Origin: Albimonas pacifica
Lineage (GTDB): Bacteria; Pseudomonadota; Alphaproteobacteria; Rhodobacterales; Rhodobacteraceae
Assembly (NCBI RefSeq): GCF_900113695.1
Contig: NZ_FOQH01000005.1
Coordinates: 124,001-188,000, forward strand
DNA: 64,000 nucleotides
Direction: 5' to 3'
Shown: in pieces, positions 34,369 to 45,117 of the stretch
Layout of the letters: each line of letters starts with the position of its first letter
Numbering within the stretch: the first letter of the stretch is position 1
Translations under genes and position numbers: made by a program
Notes under the pieces: model-generated
Databases searched by the model: none
What the model saw: only the letters and a program-made list of their open reading frames with translations
What the model was told of the DNA's origin: nothing

Positions 34369-35055
34369 GACGCGGTTGCGCGGCGTGCCGATGCGCTCGA
34401 CCTCCAGCGTCGCCACGTCGCCCGGCTCCAGGAAGCGCAGGTGCTCGAGGCCGCAGCCGTTTCCGACGGCGCCCGAGCCGATGAACTCGCCCGGGCGCAG
34501 GGTCTCGGAGGCGGAGACGTGGGCGATCACGTCCTCGAACGTCCACAGCATCTCGCCAGAGGGGCCGCGGCCCCATTCCTCGCCGTCGACCCGCGCGATC
34601 ATGGTCAGGTCTTAGAGGTCGGGGATCTCGTCGGGCGTCACCGGGCAGGGGCCCATGGCGTCGGCGTCGCCGAAGTCCTTGCCCTTGGCCGGGCCGAGCT
34701 GGCCGCCCATCTCGGCCGCCTGGGCGTCGCGCGCGGAGACGTCGTTGACGATCGTGTAGCCGTAGATCGCCTCGCGGGCGCGCTAGCACGGGACGTCCTT
34801 GCAGGTCCGGGCGATGCAGACGCCGAACTCCAGCTCGAAATCCATCAGCTTCGAATACCGCGGCCAGACCACGTCCATGTCCGTGCCGCAGGCGGAGAAG
34901 CGGTTGCGCTTGTGGCAGATCGGCTGCGCGTAGAACGTCTGCGGGATCGAGAGGACGCCGGTGCGTTCCTCGAGGGCGAGGGGCGCATCGTCGACCTCGC
35001 CGCCGCCGGGGGCGAGCTCGGTGACGAACTTCCTGGGGATCTCCCTGTCGGGGGC
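34369..35055 (-). pseudogene. Decayed fumarylacetoacetate-hydrolase-family gene
   Basis: One frame still encodes recognisable FAH-family sequence in order: MDFELEFGVCIAR, AIYGYTIVNDVSARDAQ, GKDFGDADAMGPCPVTPDE, DLTMIARVDGEEWGRG and [14 protein letters not shown]. Two in-frame stops interrupt it: TAG at 34783-34785 and TAA at 34612-34614, where a Tyr codon would fit (DL-stop-DLTM). The 3' end lacks its own stop and runs on into the tRNA. The N-terminus beyond about 35055 is not recognisable. The intact enzyme would have cleaved or decarboxylated a 2-oxo or acylpyruvate compound. Lateral base use is not different from the neighbours, so decay is probably recent. Confidence 0.85.
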
Positions 35056-35188
35056 GCCTGGCGGCCCGCTTGCCGGGCGCAGCTTCGCGTCGGGGCGGGC
35101 AGGCGCGCAAGCCTGCCGACCGGTCGTCGCGAAGGCTGCGGGCAGGGCCGGAGCGCGCTAGAACGGGCCGGAGCGACGCAGGGAGGCG

Positions 35189-36199
35189 ATGATGGCGAAG
35201 CGGGGCTGCAGCCGCGGGCTGCACGACATCGGGAACGGCTGCTGGGCCTGGCAGCAGCCGGACGGGGGCTGGGGCTGGTCGAACGCGGGCCTGGTGACCG
35301 ACGGCGAGGCGAGCCTGCTGGTCGACACGCTCTTCGACCTGAAGCTGACCGGCGAGATGCTGGCCGCGATGCGCGCCGCCGTCCCGCAGGCGGAGAAGAT
35401 CGGCGCCCTGGTCAACACCCACGCCAACGGCGACCACACCTACGGCAACCAGCTCGTCGAGGGCGCGCGGATCGTGGCGAGCCAGGGCACGGCGGAGGAA
35501 TTCGCCCACGTGCCCCCGGCGATGTTCCTCGCGCTGATGTCGGACCCCGCGATGCTGGGCGAGGCGGGCGACTTCGTGCGGGAGTGCTTCGCCCCCTTCG
35601 ACTTCGTCGGCATCACCCTGACCCCGCCCACCGAGACCTTTTCGGGCGAGACCGCGCTGCGGGTCGGCGACCGCGAGGTGCGGCTGATCGAGGTGGGGCC
35701 CGCCCACACCAAGGGCGACACGCTGGTGCATCTGCCCGGGGAGAAGGTCGTCTACACCGGCGACATCCTGTTCAACGAGGGCACGCCGATCGCCTGGGCG
35801 GGGCCGCTGTCGAACTGGATCGCGGCCTGCGACCGGATCCTGGCGATGGACGTCGAGGTGGTCGTCCCGGGCCACGGGCCGGTCACCGACAAGGACGGGG
35901 TGCGGGCGATGCGCGACTACCTCGTGTTCGTGACGGAGGAGGCGCGGCGGCGCTTCGATGCGGGGCTCGATTTCCTCGCCGCCGCCCATGACATCGAGCT
36001 GGGCCGCTTCGCGGGCCTGGGCGATCCCGAACGGCTCGTGGTCAATGTGCAGACCCTCTACGACGATTTCGCGGGCGGCGAGCGGCCGGTGCGCGAGGCG
36101 ATTCCCTACTTCGCCCACATGAAGGCCCTGCGGGAGAAATGGGGGCTGGGCCCCGTCCACGGCCACCTGCACGGCCCGGACTGCGGCTGCGGAGGGTGA
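35189..36199 (+). CDS. Metallo-beta-lactamase-fold hydrolase
   Basis: 336 residues with the MBL metal sites: NTHANGDHTYGN (a HxxxDH variant with Asn), VGPAHTKGDTLVHLPG, YTGDILF and VPGHGPVTD. The C-terminus carries a His/Cys-rich end, HGHLHGPDCGCGG. The substrate is unknown; relatives include lactonases and SoxH-like proteins. ATGs at 35189 and 35192 are adjacent; the second has the better distance from AGGGAGG. The gene lies between the decayed FAH gene and the gntR-led operon and may belong to the same catabolic neighbourhood. Confidence 0.82.
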   Translation: MMAKRGCSRGLHDIGNGCWAWQQPDGGWGWSNAGLVTDGEASLLVDTLFDLKLTGEMLAAMRAAVPQAEKIGALVNTHANGDHTYGNQLVEGARIVASQGTAEEFAHVPPAMFLALMSDPAMLGEAGDFVRECFAPFDFVGITLTPPTETFSGETALRVGDREVRLIEVGPAHTKGDTLVHLPGEKVVYTGDILFNEGTPIAWAGPLSNWIAACDRILAMDVEVVVPGHGPVTDKDGVRAMRDYLVFVTEEARRRFDAGLDFLAAAHDIELGRFAGLGDPERLVVNVQTLYDDFAGGERPVREAIPYFAHMKALREKWGLGPVHGHLHGPDCGCGG

Positions 36200-36225
36200 A
36201 GCGGGCGAAAGCGCCCACGCGGAGA

Positions 36226-36259
36226 TTGACTCCGCGCGCGCCCTGAATAGTGTCCGACA
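36226..36259 (+). promoter_or_regulatory. Promoter with overlapping GntR/FCD-type operator
   Basis: TTGACT (36226-36231) is followed after 16 bases by TAGTGT (36248-36253). The -10 region overlaps TGTCCGACA (36251-36259), a TGTC-N-GACA palindrome of the type bound by FCD regulators. A wider repeat AGTGTC...GACACT extends to about 36270. Binding here would block the polymerase and control the operon that begins with the regulator. Confidence 0.6.
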
Positions 36260-36324
36260 AACCGACACTGAACGCCGGACGGCCAACGTCCGGCCGCCGC
36301 CATGACGGCAGGGGAGCGACGCGC

Positions 36325-37119
36325 ATGGGGCTCAGGCCCAGGCCCATCCAGGTCTCGAAGGCCTATGAGCAGGTCTCGGCCCAGCTCGAGTCCCAGATCC
36401 TCGAGGGCCGCCTGCTGCCGGGCGAGCAGCTTCCGGGCGAGGTGGAGCTGGCCGCGCTCTTCGGGGTGAACCGATCCACCGTGCGCGAGGGCATCCGGCG
36501 GCTGGAGTCCGAGGGGCTGGTGCGCCGCGCCTCGCCCCGCAAGCTGGTGGTCTCGACGCCCAAGGCCCGCGAGCTCGCCTCGCGCAACACCCGCGCGCTC
36601 AGGATGCTGGAGGTGACCTTCGACCAGCTCTGGCGGGTGGCGGTGGAGATCGAGCCGCTTGCCGCCGAGCTCGCCGCGCGCAACGCCACCGACGCCGACG
36701 TGGCCAAGCTGCGCGCCAACCAGGCGCGCATGGCCAAGGCGACCGAGGCGCGCGACGACCGGGCGGTGGTGCGTCTCGACCTCGAATATCACTCGATCAT
36801 CTCCGAGGCGACGAAGAACCCGGCGCTGGCGCTGGCGCAGGAGCCGATCGGGATCCTGCTCTATTCCGGCCTCGAGGCGCTGCTGCCGCATCTGCCCCAG
36901 GCGCCGGCCCGCCAGCTGGAGGCGCACGGGCGGGTGATCGACGCGGTGGCGATGGGCGACCCCGACGTGGCGCGCGACTGGACCCTGCGCCACGCGGTCG
37001 ACTTCCGCCGCGGCTACATCATGGCCGGCCTGCCGATGGACGCGCCCATCGCGCCGCTGGTGCCCGCGGCCGGGGCCAAGGCCGCCAGAGAGATCACGAC
37101 GCCGCCGCGCGACGCCTGA
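36325..37119 (+). CDS. GntR-family (FadR/FCD) transcriptional regulator
   Basis: 264 residues: an N-terminal winged helix (YEQVSAQLESQILEGRLLPGEQLPGEVELAALFGVNRSTVREGIRRLESEGLV, about 14-67) and a C-terminal all-helical FCD domain with metal-ligand-like residues in DLEYHSIISEATKN and ALLPH. Such regulators respond to organic acids or acyl-CoA. It is the first gene of a unit continuing 33 bases later with an acyl-CoA dehydrogenase, so it probably controls that pathway and itself through the operator upstream. The ATG at 36325 has GGGGAG in front. Confidence 0.88.
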   Translation: MGLRPRPIQVSKAYEQVSAQLESQILEGRLLPGEQLPGEVELAALFGVNRSTVREGIRRLESEGLVRRASPRKLVVSTPKARELASRNTRALRMLEVTFDQLWRVAVEIEPLAAELAARNATDADVAKLRANQARMAKATEARDDRAVVRLDLEYHSIISEATKNPALALAQEPIGILLYSGLEALLPHLPQAPARQLEAHGRVIDAVAMGDPDVARDWTLRHAVDFRRGYIMAGLPMDAPIAPLVPAAGAKAAREITTPPRDA

Positions 37120-37152
37120 CGCGCGCGGCCCGACACGCAAGGGGGACGACCC

Positions 37153-38406
37153 ATGGACTTCGAGTATTCCGCAAAGACCCAGAGCCTGATGGCGAAGCTG
37201 GAGGACTTCATGCAGTCCTACGTGCTGCCCGCCAACCAGGAGTTCCATGAGACCTTCCACAGCACCGGCAAGTATCCCATCGAACTGCTGGACCGCCTGA
37301 AGGCCAAGGCCTTCGAGGCGGGCCTGTGGAACATGTTCATGCCGGGTCTGAAGGACGACGAGCCGGGCACGCGTCTGACCAACCTCGAATACGCGCCGCT
37401 GGCCGAGATCATGGGGCGGGTGCCCTGGGCCTCGGAGGTCTTCAACTGCTCGGCCCCCGACACCGGCAACATGGAGATCCTGCACCAGTTCGGCACGCCC
37501 GAGCAGAAGGAGCGTTGGCTGAAGCCGCTGATGATGGGCGAGATCCGCTCGATCGTCGGTCTGACGGAGCCGGACACGGCCTCCTCGGACCTCACCAACC
37601 TCTCGACCACGATCATCCGCGACGGCGATCACTACGTCATCAACGGGCGCAAGTGGTTCTCGACCGGGGCGATGCATCCCAACGCGAAGCTGGCGATCGT
37701 GTTCGGCGTCTCGGATCCGTCTCCTGACGCGGACCGGCACAAGAAGCACAGCTTCATCCTGGTGCCGATGGACACGCCCGGCGTGAAGATCGTGCGCGAC
37801 GTGCCGATCATGCACCACCACGCGCCCGAGGGGCATTCGGAGGTGCTTTACGAAAACGTGCGCGTGCCGGTGGAGAACATCCTCGCCTCGGAGGGCGACG
37901 GCTTCATGCTGGCGCAGGCGCGGCTCGGGCCGGGGCGCATCCACCACTGCATGCGCACCATCGGCCAGTGCGAGCTGGCGCTGGAGCTGATGTGCGAGCG
38001 GGCGCTGGAGCGCAAGACCTTCGGCCGCGCGCTGGCGGACCGCGCCAACATCCAGGACTGGATCGCCGAGGCCCGCTTCGACATCGACCAGGCCCGCCTG
38101 CTGATGCTGCGCGCCGCCTGGAAGATGGACCGCGAAGGCGCCAAGGCCGCGCGCGTCGACGTCTCGGCGATCAAGGTGGTGGCCGCGCGCCTGCAGACCG
38201 GGATCACCGATCGCGCCATGCAGGTCTTCGGCGCCGCCGGCATCACGCCCGACACGCCGCTGAGCTACCTGTGGACCTGGGGCCGGGCGCTTCGCTTCAT
38301 CGACGGCCCCGACGAGGTGCACCTGATGGTCATCGCCCGCGACGAGCTGGGCAAGGCCAAGGGCCGCGTCGGCGCCAACACGCACCATTACGTGCGCCCG
38401 CACTGA
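37153..38406 (+). CDS. Acyl-CoA dehydrogenase (ACAD10/11-like)
   Basis: A 417-residue FAD enzyme that introduces a 2,3-double bond into an acyl-CoA. FAD-binding segments SIVGLTEPDTASSD and WFSTGAMHP are present, as are RKTFGRALADRANIQ and the C-terminal RFIDGPDEVHLMVIARDEL typical of the ACAD10/11 branch, where Asp replaces the usual catalytic Glu. Chain or ring specificity cannot be read. With the downstream CoA ligase it would form activation plus first oxidation of an imported carboxylate. Confidence 0.88.
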   Translation: MDFEYSAKTQSLMAKLEDFMQSYVLPANQEFHETFHSTGKYPIELLDRLKAKAFEAGLWNMFMPGLKDDEPGTRLTNLEYAPLAEIMGRVPWASEVFNCSAPDTGNMEILHQFGTPEQKERWLKPLMMGEIRSIVGLTEPDTASSDLTNLSTTIIRDGDHYVINGRKWFSTGAMHPNAKLAIVFGVSDPSPDADRHKKHSFILVPMDTPGVKIVRDVPIMHHHAPEGHSEVLYENVRVPVENILASEGDGFMLAQARLGPGRIHHCMRTIGQCELALELMCERALERKTFGRALADRANIQDWIAEARFDIDQARLLMLRAAWKMDREGAKAARVDVSAIKVVAARLQTGITDRAMQVFGAAGITPDTPLSYLWTWGRALRFIDGPDEVHLMVIARDELGKAKGRVGANTHHYVRPH

Positions 38407-38480
38407 CGCGGGCGGCGACGCGTGCGCCCGCGCAGACGCGGGCGCCGACCAAACAAGGGCCGCGACCCGGGGAGGACGCC

Positions 38481-40085
38481 ATGGCCGCAGCGATAGACCC
38501 CGCGACGAGACGGGAGCTGCATTACGGAAGCCGGGTGGTCGACTGTTTCGTCGACCGCCCCTCCGACATCCACGCCATGCTCGAGGCCGCGGTCGCCGCG
38601 CGCCCCGGGGCCGAGGCGCTGGTCTGCGGAGAACTGCGCTTCACCTGGGCGCAGCTCGACGAGGAGGTGCGCCGCCTCGCCGCCGCCCTGCATGGCGAGG
38701 GCGTGGTCCCCGGCGACCGGGTGGCCCTGCTGCTGGGCAACGACGCGCCCTTCGTGGTGCTGACCTACGCGGTCGCCCGGCTCGGCGCGATCCTGGTGCC
38801 GCTGTCGCTGCGCGACCAGACCCCCGGCCTGCGCCACGCGCTGGTGCAGTCGGGCGCGAAGATCCTGATCTGCGAGCCGGAGGCGGCCGAGGTCGTGCCG
38901 CCGGCCTGCGAGACCCCCGCGCTGGTGCGCCGCTTCGCGCTCGGCAAGGTGGAGGGGTTCTGCAACTACCACCGCCTGCTGGGCGCCGATCCCGAGGCCG
39001 CGCCCCCGCCCGCGAAGGTCGACGAGGAGGCGGTGGCCACCATCCTCTACACCTCCGGCACCACGGGCGTGCCGAAGGGGGCGATGCTGACGCACCTGGG
39101 CATCGTCCACTCGGCCACCGCCTTCGCGAGCTTCATGGACAGCCGCCCCGGCGACCGCGAGGGCGTGATCGCGCCGCTGAGCCACGTCACCGGCCTGGTG
39201 GGCGGCGTGCACAAGGCGGTGCGCGCGCAGGCGACGCTGCTGGTGATGCGGGAATTCAAGGCCTCGGCCTTCCTCAGGCTCGCGGCGGAGGAGAAGCTGA
39301 CCCACTGCGCCATGGTGCCGGCGATGTACAACCTTTGCCTCGTGCAGGACGATCCGGCGAACCACGACCTCTCGGCCTGGCGCTGGGGCGGCTACGGCGG
39401 CGCGCCGATGCCCGCGCCGACCATCGAGCGGCTGGCGCAGAAGCTCCCGAACCTCAAGCTGATGAACTGCTACGGCGCGACGGAGACCACGTCGCCCGTC
39501 ACCATGATCCCCCCCGAATTCACCGCGAGCCACCGTCTCAGCGTCGGCAAGTCGAGCTATGGCGCAGTGAGCGTGGTCATGGATGAGGACGGGCGCGAAT
39601 GCCCGCCCGGCGTGCACGGGGAGCTCTGGCACTCCGGACCGATGGTCGTGCCGGGCTACTGGGAGAACCCGGAGGCCACGGCGAAGGAGTTCGCGGGCGG
39701 GTTCTGGAAGTCGGGCGACATCGGCTCGATCGACGCGGACGGCTTCGTCTACGTCCACGACCGCAAGAAGGACATGGTCAACCGCGGCGGCTACAAGATC
39801 TTCACCGCCCAGGTGGAGAGCGTGCTCGCCGCCTTCCCCGGCGTGACCGAGAGCGCGGTGGTCGCCAAGCCCTGTCCGGTGCTGGGCGAGCGGGTGCACG
39901 CCGTGGTGGTCTCGCCCGAGCCGCTGGACGAGGCCGCGCTCGCCGCCCACTGCCGGCGCGAACTGGCCGACTACCAGGCGCCCGAGAGCTTCACGATCAC
40001 GCCCGAGCCGCTGCCGCGCAACCACAACGGCAAGATCATGAAGCGCGACATCCGGGAGAAGCTGAACTTCGTCGAGCGCGCCTGA
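38481..40085 (+). CDS. Acyl-CoA synthetase (class I adenylate-forming)
   Basis: 534 residues with the AMP-binding P-loop ILYTSGTTGVPKGAMLTH (about 189-206), NCYGATETTSPVTM, the hinge WKSGDIGSIDADGFVYVHDRKKD and the catalytic C-terminal Lys in NHNGKIMKRDI. It activates a carboxylic acid to its CoA thioester through an acyl-AMP. The acid is probably what the TRAP system downstream imports. Start ATG at 38481 after GGGGAGGACGCC. It resembles short/medium-chain or aryl-CoA ligases, not a specific one. Confidence 0.88.
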   Translation: MAAAIDPATRRELHYGSRVVDCFVDRPSDIHAMLEAAVAARPGAEALVCGELRFTWAQLDEEVRRLAAALHGEGVVPGDRVALLLGNDAPFVVLTYAVARLGAILVPLSLRDQTPGLRHALVQSGAKILICEPEAAEVVPPACETPALVRRFALGKVEGFCNYHRLLGADPEAAPPPAKVDEEAVATILYTSGTTGVPKGAMLTHLGIVHSATAFASFMDSRPGDREGVIAPLSHVTGLVGGVHKAVRAQATLLVMREFKASAFLRLAAEEKLTHCAMVPAMYNLCLVQDDPANHDLSAWRWGGYGGAPMPAPTIERLAQKLPNLKLMNCYGATETTSPVTMIPPEFTASHRLSVGKSSYGAVSVVMDEDGRECPPGVHGELWHSGPMVVPGYWENPEATAKEFAGGFWKSGDIGSIDADGFVYVHDRKKDMVNRGGYKIFTAQVESVLAAFPGVTESAVVAKPCPVLGERVHAVVVSPEPLDEAALAAHCRRELADYQAPESFTITPEPLPRNHNGKIMKRDIREKLNFVERA

Positions 40086-40140
40086 GCGCGCCCCGGCCCT
40101 GACCGCGGCGCGCCGGAAGGGCGCGTCGCACACAAGACCC

Positions 40141-40164
40141 GGCGCGGCCGCCCGAGGCCGCGCC
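40141..40164 (+). other. Stem-loop between CoA ligase and dctP genes
   Basis: A 9-bp perfect stem GGCGCGGCC / GGCCGCGCC with a six-base loop in the 150-base gap. It may partially terminate or set an mRNA end so that the binding-protein gene is expressed separately. Confidence 0.45.
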
Positions 40165-40235
40165 CAAGACCGAAAACGAGCAGTCGTTCGCACCGGACCC
40201 GCGAAAACGCGGGCCGCACCATGGGAGGAAACCCG

Positions 40236-41321
40236 ATGAAGACCCTTGTGAAAGGCGCCCTCGCCGGCGCCGCCGCGCTGGCCGTGACCTCGGCCCCGGC
40301 GGTCGCCCAGAACCTGATGATCTCGGCCTCGCTGCCGCAGGTCCACATGTGGGTGGGCCAGAGCCTCGACCCGTTCGCGGACAAGCTCGAGGAGCGCACC
40401 GACCTCACCTTCACCCGCTTCTACGCGGGCGAGCTGGTGGGCGTGGGCCGCGGGCTCGACGCGCTGCAGGGGGGGACGGTCGACATCGTCTCGCCGCTGC
40501 TCGCCCCCTACATCCCCGGCGCCTTCCCGCTGACCGACATCTCGCAGCTGCCGGTCTACGGCACCGACAGCGCCCAGATCACCCGGGCCTTCCAGAAGCT
40601 GATGGACTCGGACGTCGAGCTGAAGGACGGCAAGACCTTCTACGAATACGAGATCGAGCCCAAGGGCATCGTCGCCTGGGGCCTGGGCGCCTCCGGCCCC
40701 TATGCGATCAACACGGTCTCGAAGGAGATCACCTCGCCCGCCGACTTCCAGGGCCTGCCGCTGCGCGCGGGCGCGGCGCTGCAGACCATGACGCTCGAGA
40801 ACCTCGGCGTGAACCCGGTCACCATGCCGGCGGCGCAGGCCTACGAGGCGCTGAGCCGCAAGACCATCGAGGGCATCCTGCTGTCGGTCGCCGACTGGAA
40901 GTCCTACTCGATGACCGAGCTGCTGAAATACTCGATCGAGGGCGTGGCGCTGGGCCATTGGGAGAGCTACGCGGCGATCTCCAAGTCCGCCTGGGACGGG
41001 CTGAGCGAAGAGCAGCAGAAGGCGATGGACGAGGTCGCCCGCGAGGTGGCGCTGGAGAACGCCGAGTTCATCCAGAAGCAGTACCTCGAGGTCCGCGCCG
41101 CCGCCGAGGCCGCCGGCACCACCTTCGTGCAGGCCTCCGACCTGCCGCAGGAGCTTCAGGACCACATCGCCGAGGCTTCGGTCGCGACCTGGAAGCAGTG
41201 GATCGAGACGATGGAGGCCGACGGCCATCCCGCCCGCAAGGCCGCCCAGCTCTGGGCCGAGCTGGTGCAGGAGGAGGGCGGCGAGCTGCCGCCGGGCGTC
41301 GCCGAGTACCTCGCCGACTGA
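40236..41321 (+). CDS. TRAP transporter substrate-binding protein (DctP family)
   Basis: A periplasmic protein of 361 residues: Sec signal (MKTLVKGALAGAAALAVTSA, cleavage after AVAQ near residue 27), then the DctP fold with GVGRGLDALQGGTVDI, the substrate-contact segment SPADFQGLPLRAG holding the conserved Arg, and NPVTMPAAQAYEALSRKTIEG. Such proteins bind organic anions. The start at 40236 is preferred because GGGAGGAAACCCG lies directly upstream; an in-frame ATG at 40221 would include that ribosome site. Confidence 0.92.
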   Translation: MKTLVKGALAGAAALAVTSAPAVAQNLMISASLPQVHMWVGQSLDPFADKLEERTDLTFTRFYAGELVGVGRGLDALQGGTVDIVSPLLAPYIPGAFPLTDISQLPVYGTDSAQITRAFQKLMDSDVELKDGKTFYEYEIEPKGIVAWGLGASGPYAINTVSKEITSPADFQGLPLRAGAALQTMTLENLGVNPVTMPAAQAYEALSRKTIEGILLSVADWKSYSMTELLKYSIEGVALGHWESYAAISKSAWDGLSEEQQKAMDEVAREVALENAEFIQKQYLEVRAAAEAAGTTFVQASDLPQELQDHIAEASVATWKQWIETMEADGHPARKAAQLWAELVQEEGGELPPGVAEYLAD

Positions 41322-41358
41322 TCCCCTCCGCGCCCCGCAGGGCGCGGACGCCGGTCCC

Positions 41359-41417
41359 GGCCGCGCCCGCGGGCGCGGCCGTCGCGCGGATCGCCGTCGC
41401 CCCCGCGGGGGCGACGG
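41359..41417 (+). other. Two perfect palindromes between dctP and dctM genes
   Basis: 41359-41380 (22 bp) and 41394-41417 (24 bp) are exact self-complementary sequences, 14 bases apart, beginning 38 bases after the dctP stop. As mRNA they would fold into two very stable hairpins. This suits partial termination or protection of the upstream message, giving more binding protein than membrane subunits. Confidence 0.6.
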
Positions 41418-41477
41418 TCTTCGCCGGAGGCGCGACGCGCGCCTCCCGCCGCACTTCTTCATGTCGCGGGGAATTCG

Positions 41478-42779
41478 ATGACCTCTCATGAGGCCCTGAT
41501 CTTCGTCTCCGCATGGTTCGCCGTGTTCCTGATCCTGGGACAGAGCGTGGCGATCGTGCTGATGGGCGCCGGCATCGCGGGCATGTTCGCGATGATGGGC
41601 ACGCGCCTGTTCGACGGGCTGCTGGCCGCCGACATCGTGGGCGCCGCCTCGTCCTATTCGCTCTCGATCATTTCGCTCTACCTGCTGATGGCGCAGTTCC
41701 TGCTGCGGGGCAGGGTGGTCGAGGACCTGTTCCGCGTGGGCTATCGCCTGGCCGGCAAGCGCCGCTTTCCGCTTGGCGCGGCGACCATCGTCTCGGGCGG
41801 GATGCTGGGGGCGGTGTCGGGCTCGGGCGCGGCGACCTCCGCGGCGCTGGCGGTGATGGCCGGGCCGCAGCTGCAGCAGGTGGGCTACACCAAGCGCTTC
41901 GCGGTGTCGCTGGCCGCGGTCTCGGGCTCGCTCGCCGCGATCATCCCGCCGTCGCTGATCATGATTTTCTACGGCTCGCTGACGCTGGTGCCGGTGGGGC
42001 ACCTGTTCATCGGCTCGATGATCCCCGGCCTGCTGTGCATCCTGTGCTACATCGGCTGCCTGTGGGTCTTCGGCGAGACCAAGCCCGGCGCGGCCCCGGC
42101 CGAGAGCGAGGCGGACGCCGAGCTTCCGACCTCGGCCGTCGCCGCCTTCATCTTCGTCGTCGTGCTGATGTTCGTGATCTTCGGCGGCATCTACGGCGGC
42201 GTCTTCACCGCCGGCGAGGCGGGGGGCCTGGGCGCCTTCACCGCGCTGGTGGGCATGGCGGCCCTGCGCCGGATCGGGCTGCGGGACATCTTCGACAGCC
42301 TGGTGGACTCGGTGAAGGTCACCTCGATGCTGATGATCATCGTCATCGGCGCGCAGGCCTTCGGCCGCTTCCTGTCGCTGTCGCGCGCGCCCCGCGAGCT
42401 GCTGGCGGCGGTCGAGCCGCTGCTCGCCCAGCCCACGGTGCTGGTGGCGCTGATGCTGCTGGCCTTCTTCATCGGCGGCCTGCTGCTGGAGTCGGCCGCG
42501 GTGATGGTGCTGCTGATCCCGATCATCCTGCCGGTGCTGGAGGCCGCCCAGGTCGACCTGCTGTGGTTCGGGGTGATGGCCTGCTTCATGATCTCGCTGG
42601 GGCTGCTGACGCCGCCGGTGGGGCTGGCGACCTATGCGGCCTGCGCGGCGGTGAGGCACCCGGTGGGGCCGATCTTCCGCACCACGGGCCTGTTCGCGCT
42701 GGTGGCGGCGGTGGTGGTGTCGCTGATCATGGTCGAGTTCCCGGGGGTCGTCACCTGGCTCCCCTCCCAGATCCAGTGA
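41478..42779 (+). CDS. TRAP transporter large permease (DctM family)
   Basis: A 433-residue membrane protein with about 12 helices. Family motifs include GGMLGAVSGSGAATSAALAVM, the AAIIPPSLIMIFYG block, FTAGEAGGLGAFTALVGM and GLLTPPVGLATYAACA. It forms the Na+-driven channel of the TRAP importer. Unusually it precedes the small subunit gene; the common order is P-Q-M. The start follows TCGCGGGGAATTCG, a weak ribosome site. Confidence 0.93.
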   Translation: MTSHEALIFVSAWFAVFLILGQSVAIVLMGAGIAGMFAMMGTRLFDGLLAADIVGAASSYSLSIISLYLLMAQFLLRGRVVEDLFRVGYRLAGKRRFPLGAATIVSGGMLGAVSGSGAATSAALAVMAGPQLQQVGYTKRFAVSLAAVSGSLAAIIPPSLIMIFYGSLTLVPVGHLFIGSMIPGLLCILCYIGCLWVFGETKPGAAPAESEADAELPTSAVAAFIFVVVLMFVIFGGIYGGVFTAGEAGGLGAFTALVGMAALRRIGLRDIFDSLVDSVKVTSMLMIIVIGAQAFGRFLSLSRAPRELLAAVEPLLAQPTVLVALMLLAFFIGGLLLESAAVMVLLIPIILPVLEAAQVDLLWFGVMACFMISLGLLTPPVGLATYAACAAVRHPVGPIFRTTGLFALVAAVVVSLIMVEFPGVVTWLPSQIQ

Positions 42780-42786
42780 GGTCGAG

Positions 42787-44287
<1,501 letters not shown>

Positions 44288-44294
44288 ACGAGAC

Positions 44295-44331
44295 CCCTCC
44301 CGCGCCGGCCCCGCAGGGCGGCGCGGGAGGG
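44295..44331 (+). terminator. Stem-loop at the end of the TRAP/acyl-CoA operon
   Basis: A perfect 13-bp stem (CCCTCCCGCGCCG / CGGCGCGGGAGGG) with an 11-base loop starts eight bases after the stop codon. It lacks a T-run. Confidence 0.55.
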
Positions 44332-44490
44332 TCCGCGGCCACGAAGGTCGACGTCCGGGGCCGGCGTCGGGCGGCCCCGGGTCGAGCCCGGGTCGAACTC
44401 GGGGCGCGCCCGGAGCGCGAGCGCGCGCGCGGGCACGGCCGGAGAAGGCCGACGTTCGGGGGACGCGGGACGGGGCCTGCGCCCGACGGC

Positions 44491-44952
44491 TCAGTTGCTG
44501 AACAGGCGGCCGAGAAACCCCTTCTTCTTCTCGGGCTCGGTCGGGACCTCGGCGGCGGCGGTCTTCATCGTGGTCGCGACGATGCCGTAGGTCTCGGTCC
44601 AGGCGTCGGCGACCTCGGGGGTCCAGTCCTCGCCCAGGCCCTTCTCGAGCGTGTAGAGCAGGGCCGCGCCGACGGTGTCGTAATGCGCGTCCTTGACGCC
44701 GTAGGCCACATGCCGGCGGCCCAGGTCCTGGACGGCGGGCACGATGGTCTCGACCTTGTGGAGGTTGTTCACCGCCGTCGCCAGCATCTGCATCAGCTTC
44801 TTCTTCTGGTCGCCCATCTGCTCGGGGAACAGCGAGCGGACCTCGGGGGCGATCTCGAACAGGCGGGCGTAGAAGATGTCGGCGGCCGTGTCGGCGATCG
44901 GGGCCACCTTCTTGAAGCTGGTCTGCACCAGCGCGACCTTTTCGGGGGTCAT
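44491..44952 (-). CDS. Single-domain globin
   Basis: 153 residues with a flavohemoglobin-type globin fold: TPEKVALVQTSFKKVAPIAD, FYARLFEIAPEVRSLFP, and the proximal His in LGRRHVAYGVKDAHYDTVG. There is no reductase domain, only a Lys-rich tail GFLGRLFSN. Such globins bind O2 or NO; with multiheme cytochromes upstream a role in NO protection or oxygen sensing is plausible. It is the last gene of a minus-strand set (165-base gap) and could be transcribed separately. Confidence 0.85.
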   Translation of the reverse strand: MTPEKVALVQTSFKKVAPIADTAADIFYARLFEIAPEVRSLFPEQMGDQKKKLMQMLATAVNNLHKVETIVPAVQDLGRRHVAYGVKDAHYDTVGAALLYTLEKGLGEDWTPEVADAWTETYGIVATTMKTAAAEVPTEPEKKKGFLGRLFSN

Positions 44953-45117
44953 CTCGGGGTCTCCTGTCGGCCCGGGGCTGCGACGCCCGGGCGGGTGCGG
45001 GGATCTCGGCCCCGGCGGCGCGCGTGCCGCCGGGGCCGATGGGGTCCCGCCCGCGGGCGCGGGGGCCGGGGCGGGCGTCTGTCGGGCCCCGGCGCGGGCG
45101 CGCCGGGGCGGGGGGCC

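Noticed and set aside
38388-42659. A 1,423-codon open frame on the minus strand opposite the acyl-CoA ligase and TRAP genes
   Set aside because: Its translation is almost only Arg, Gly, Ala, His, Gln and Glu, without domains; it is an antisense effect of third-position GC in the well-supported plus-strand genes.
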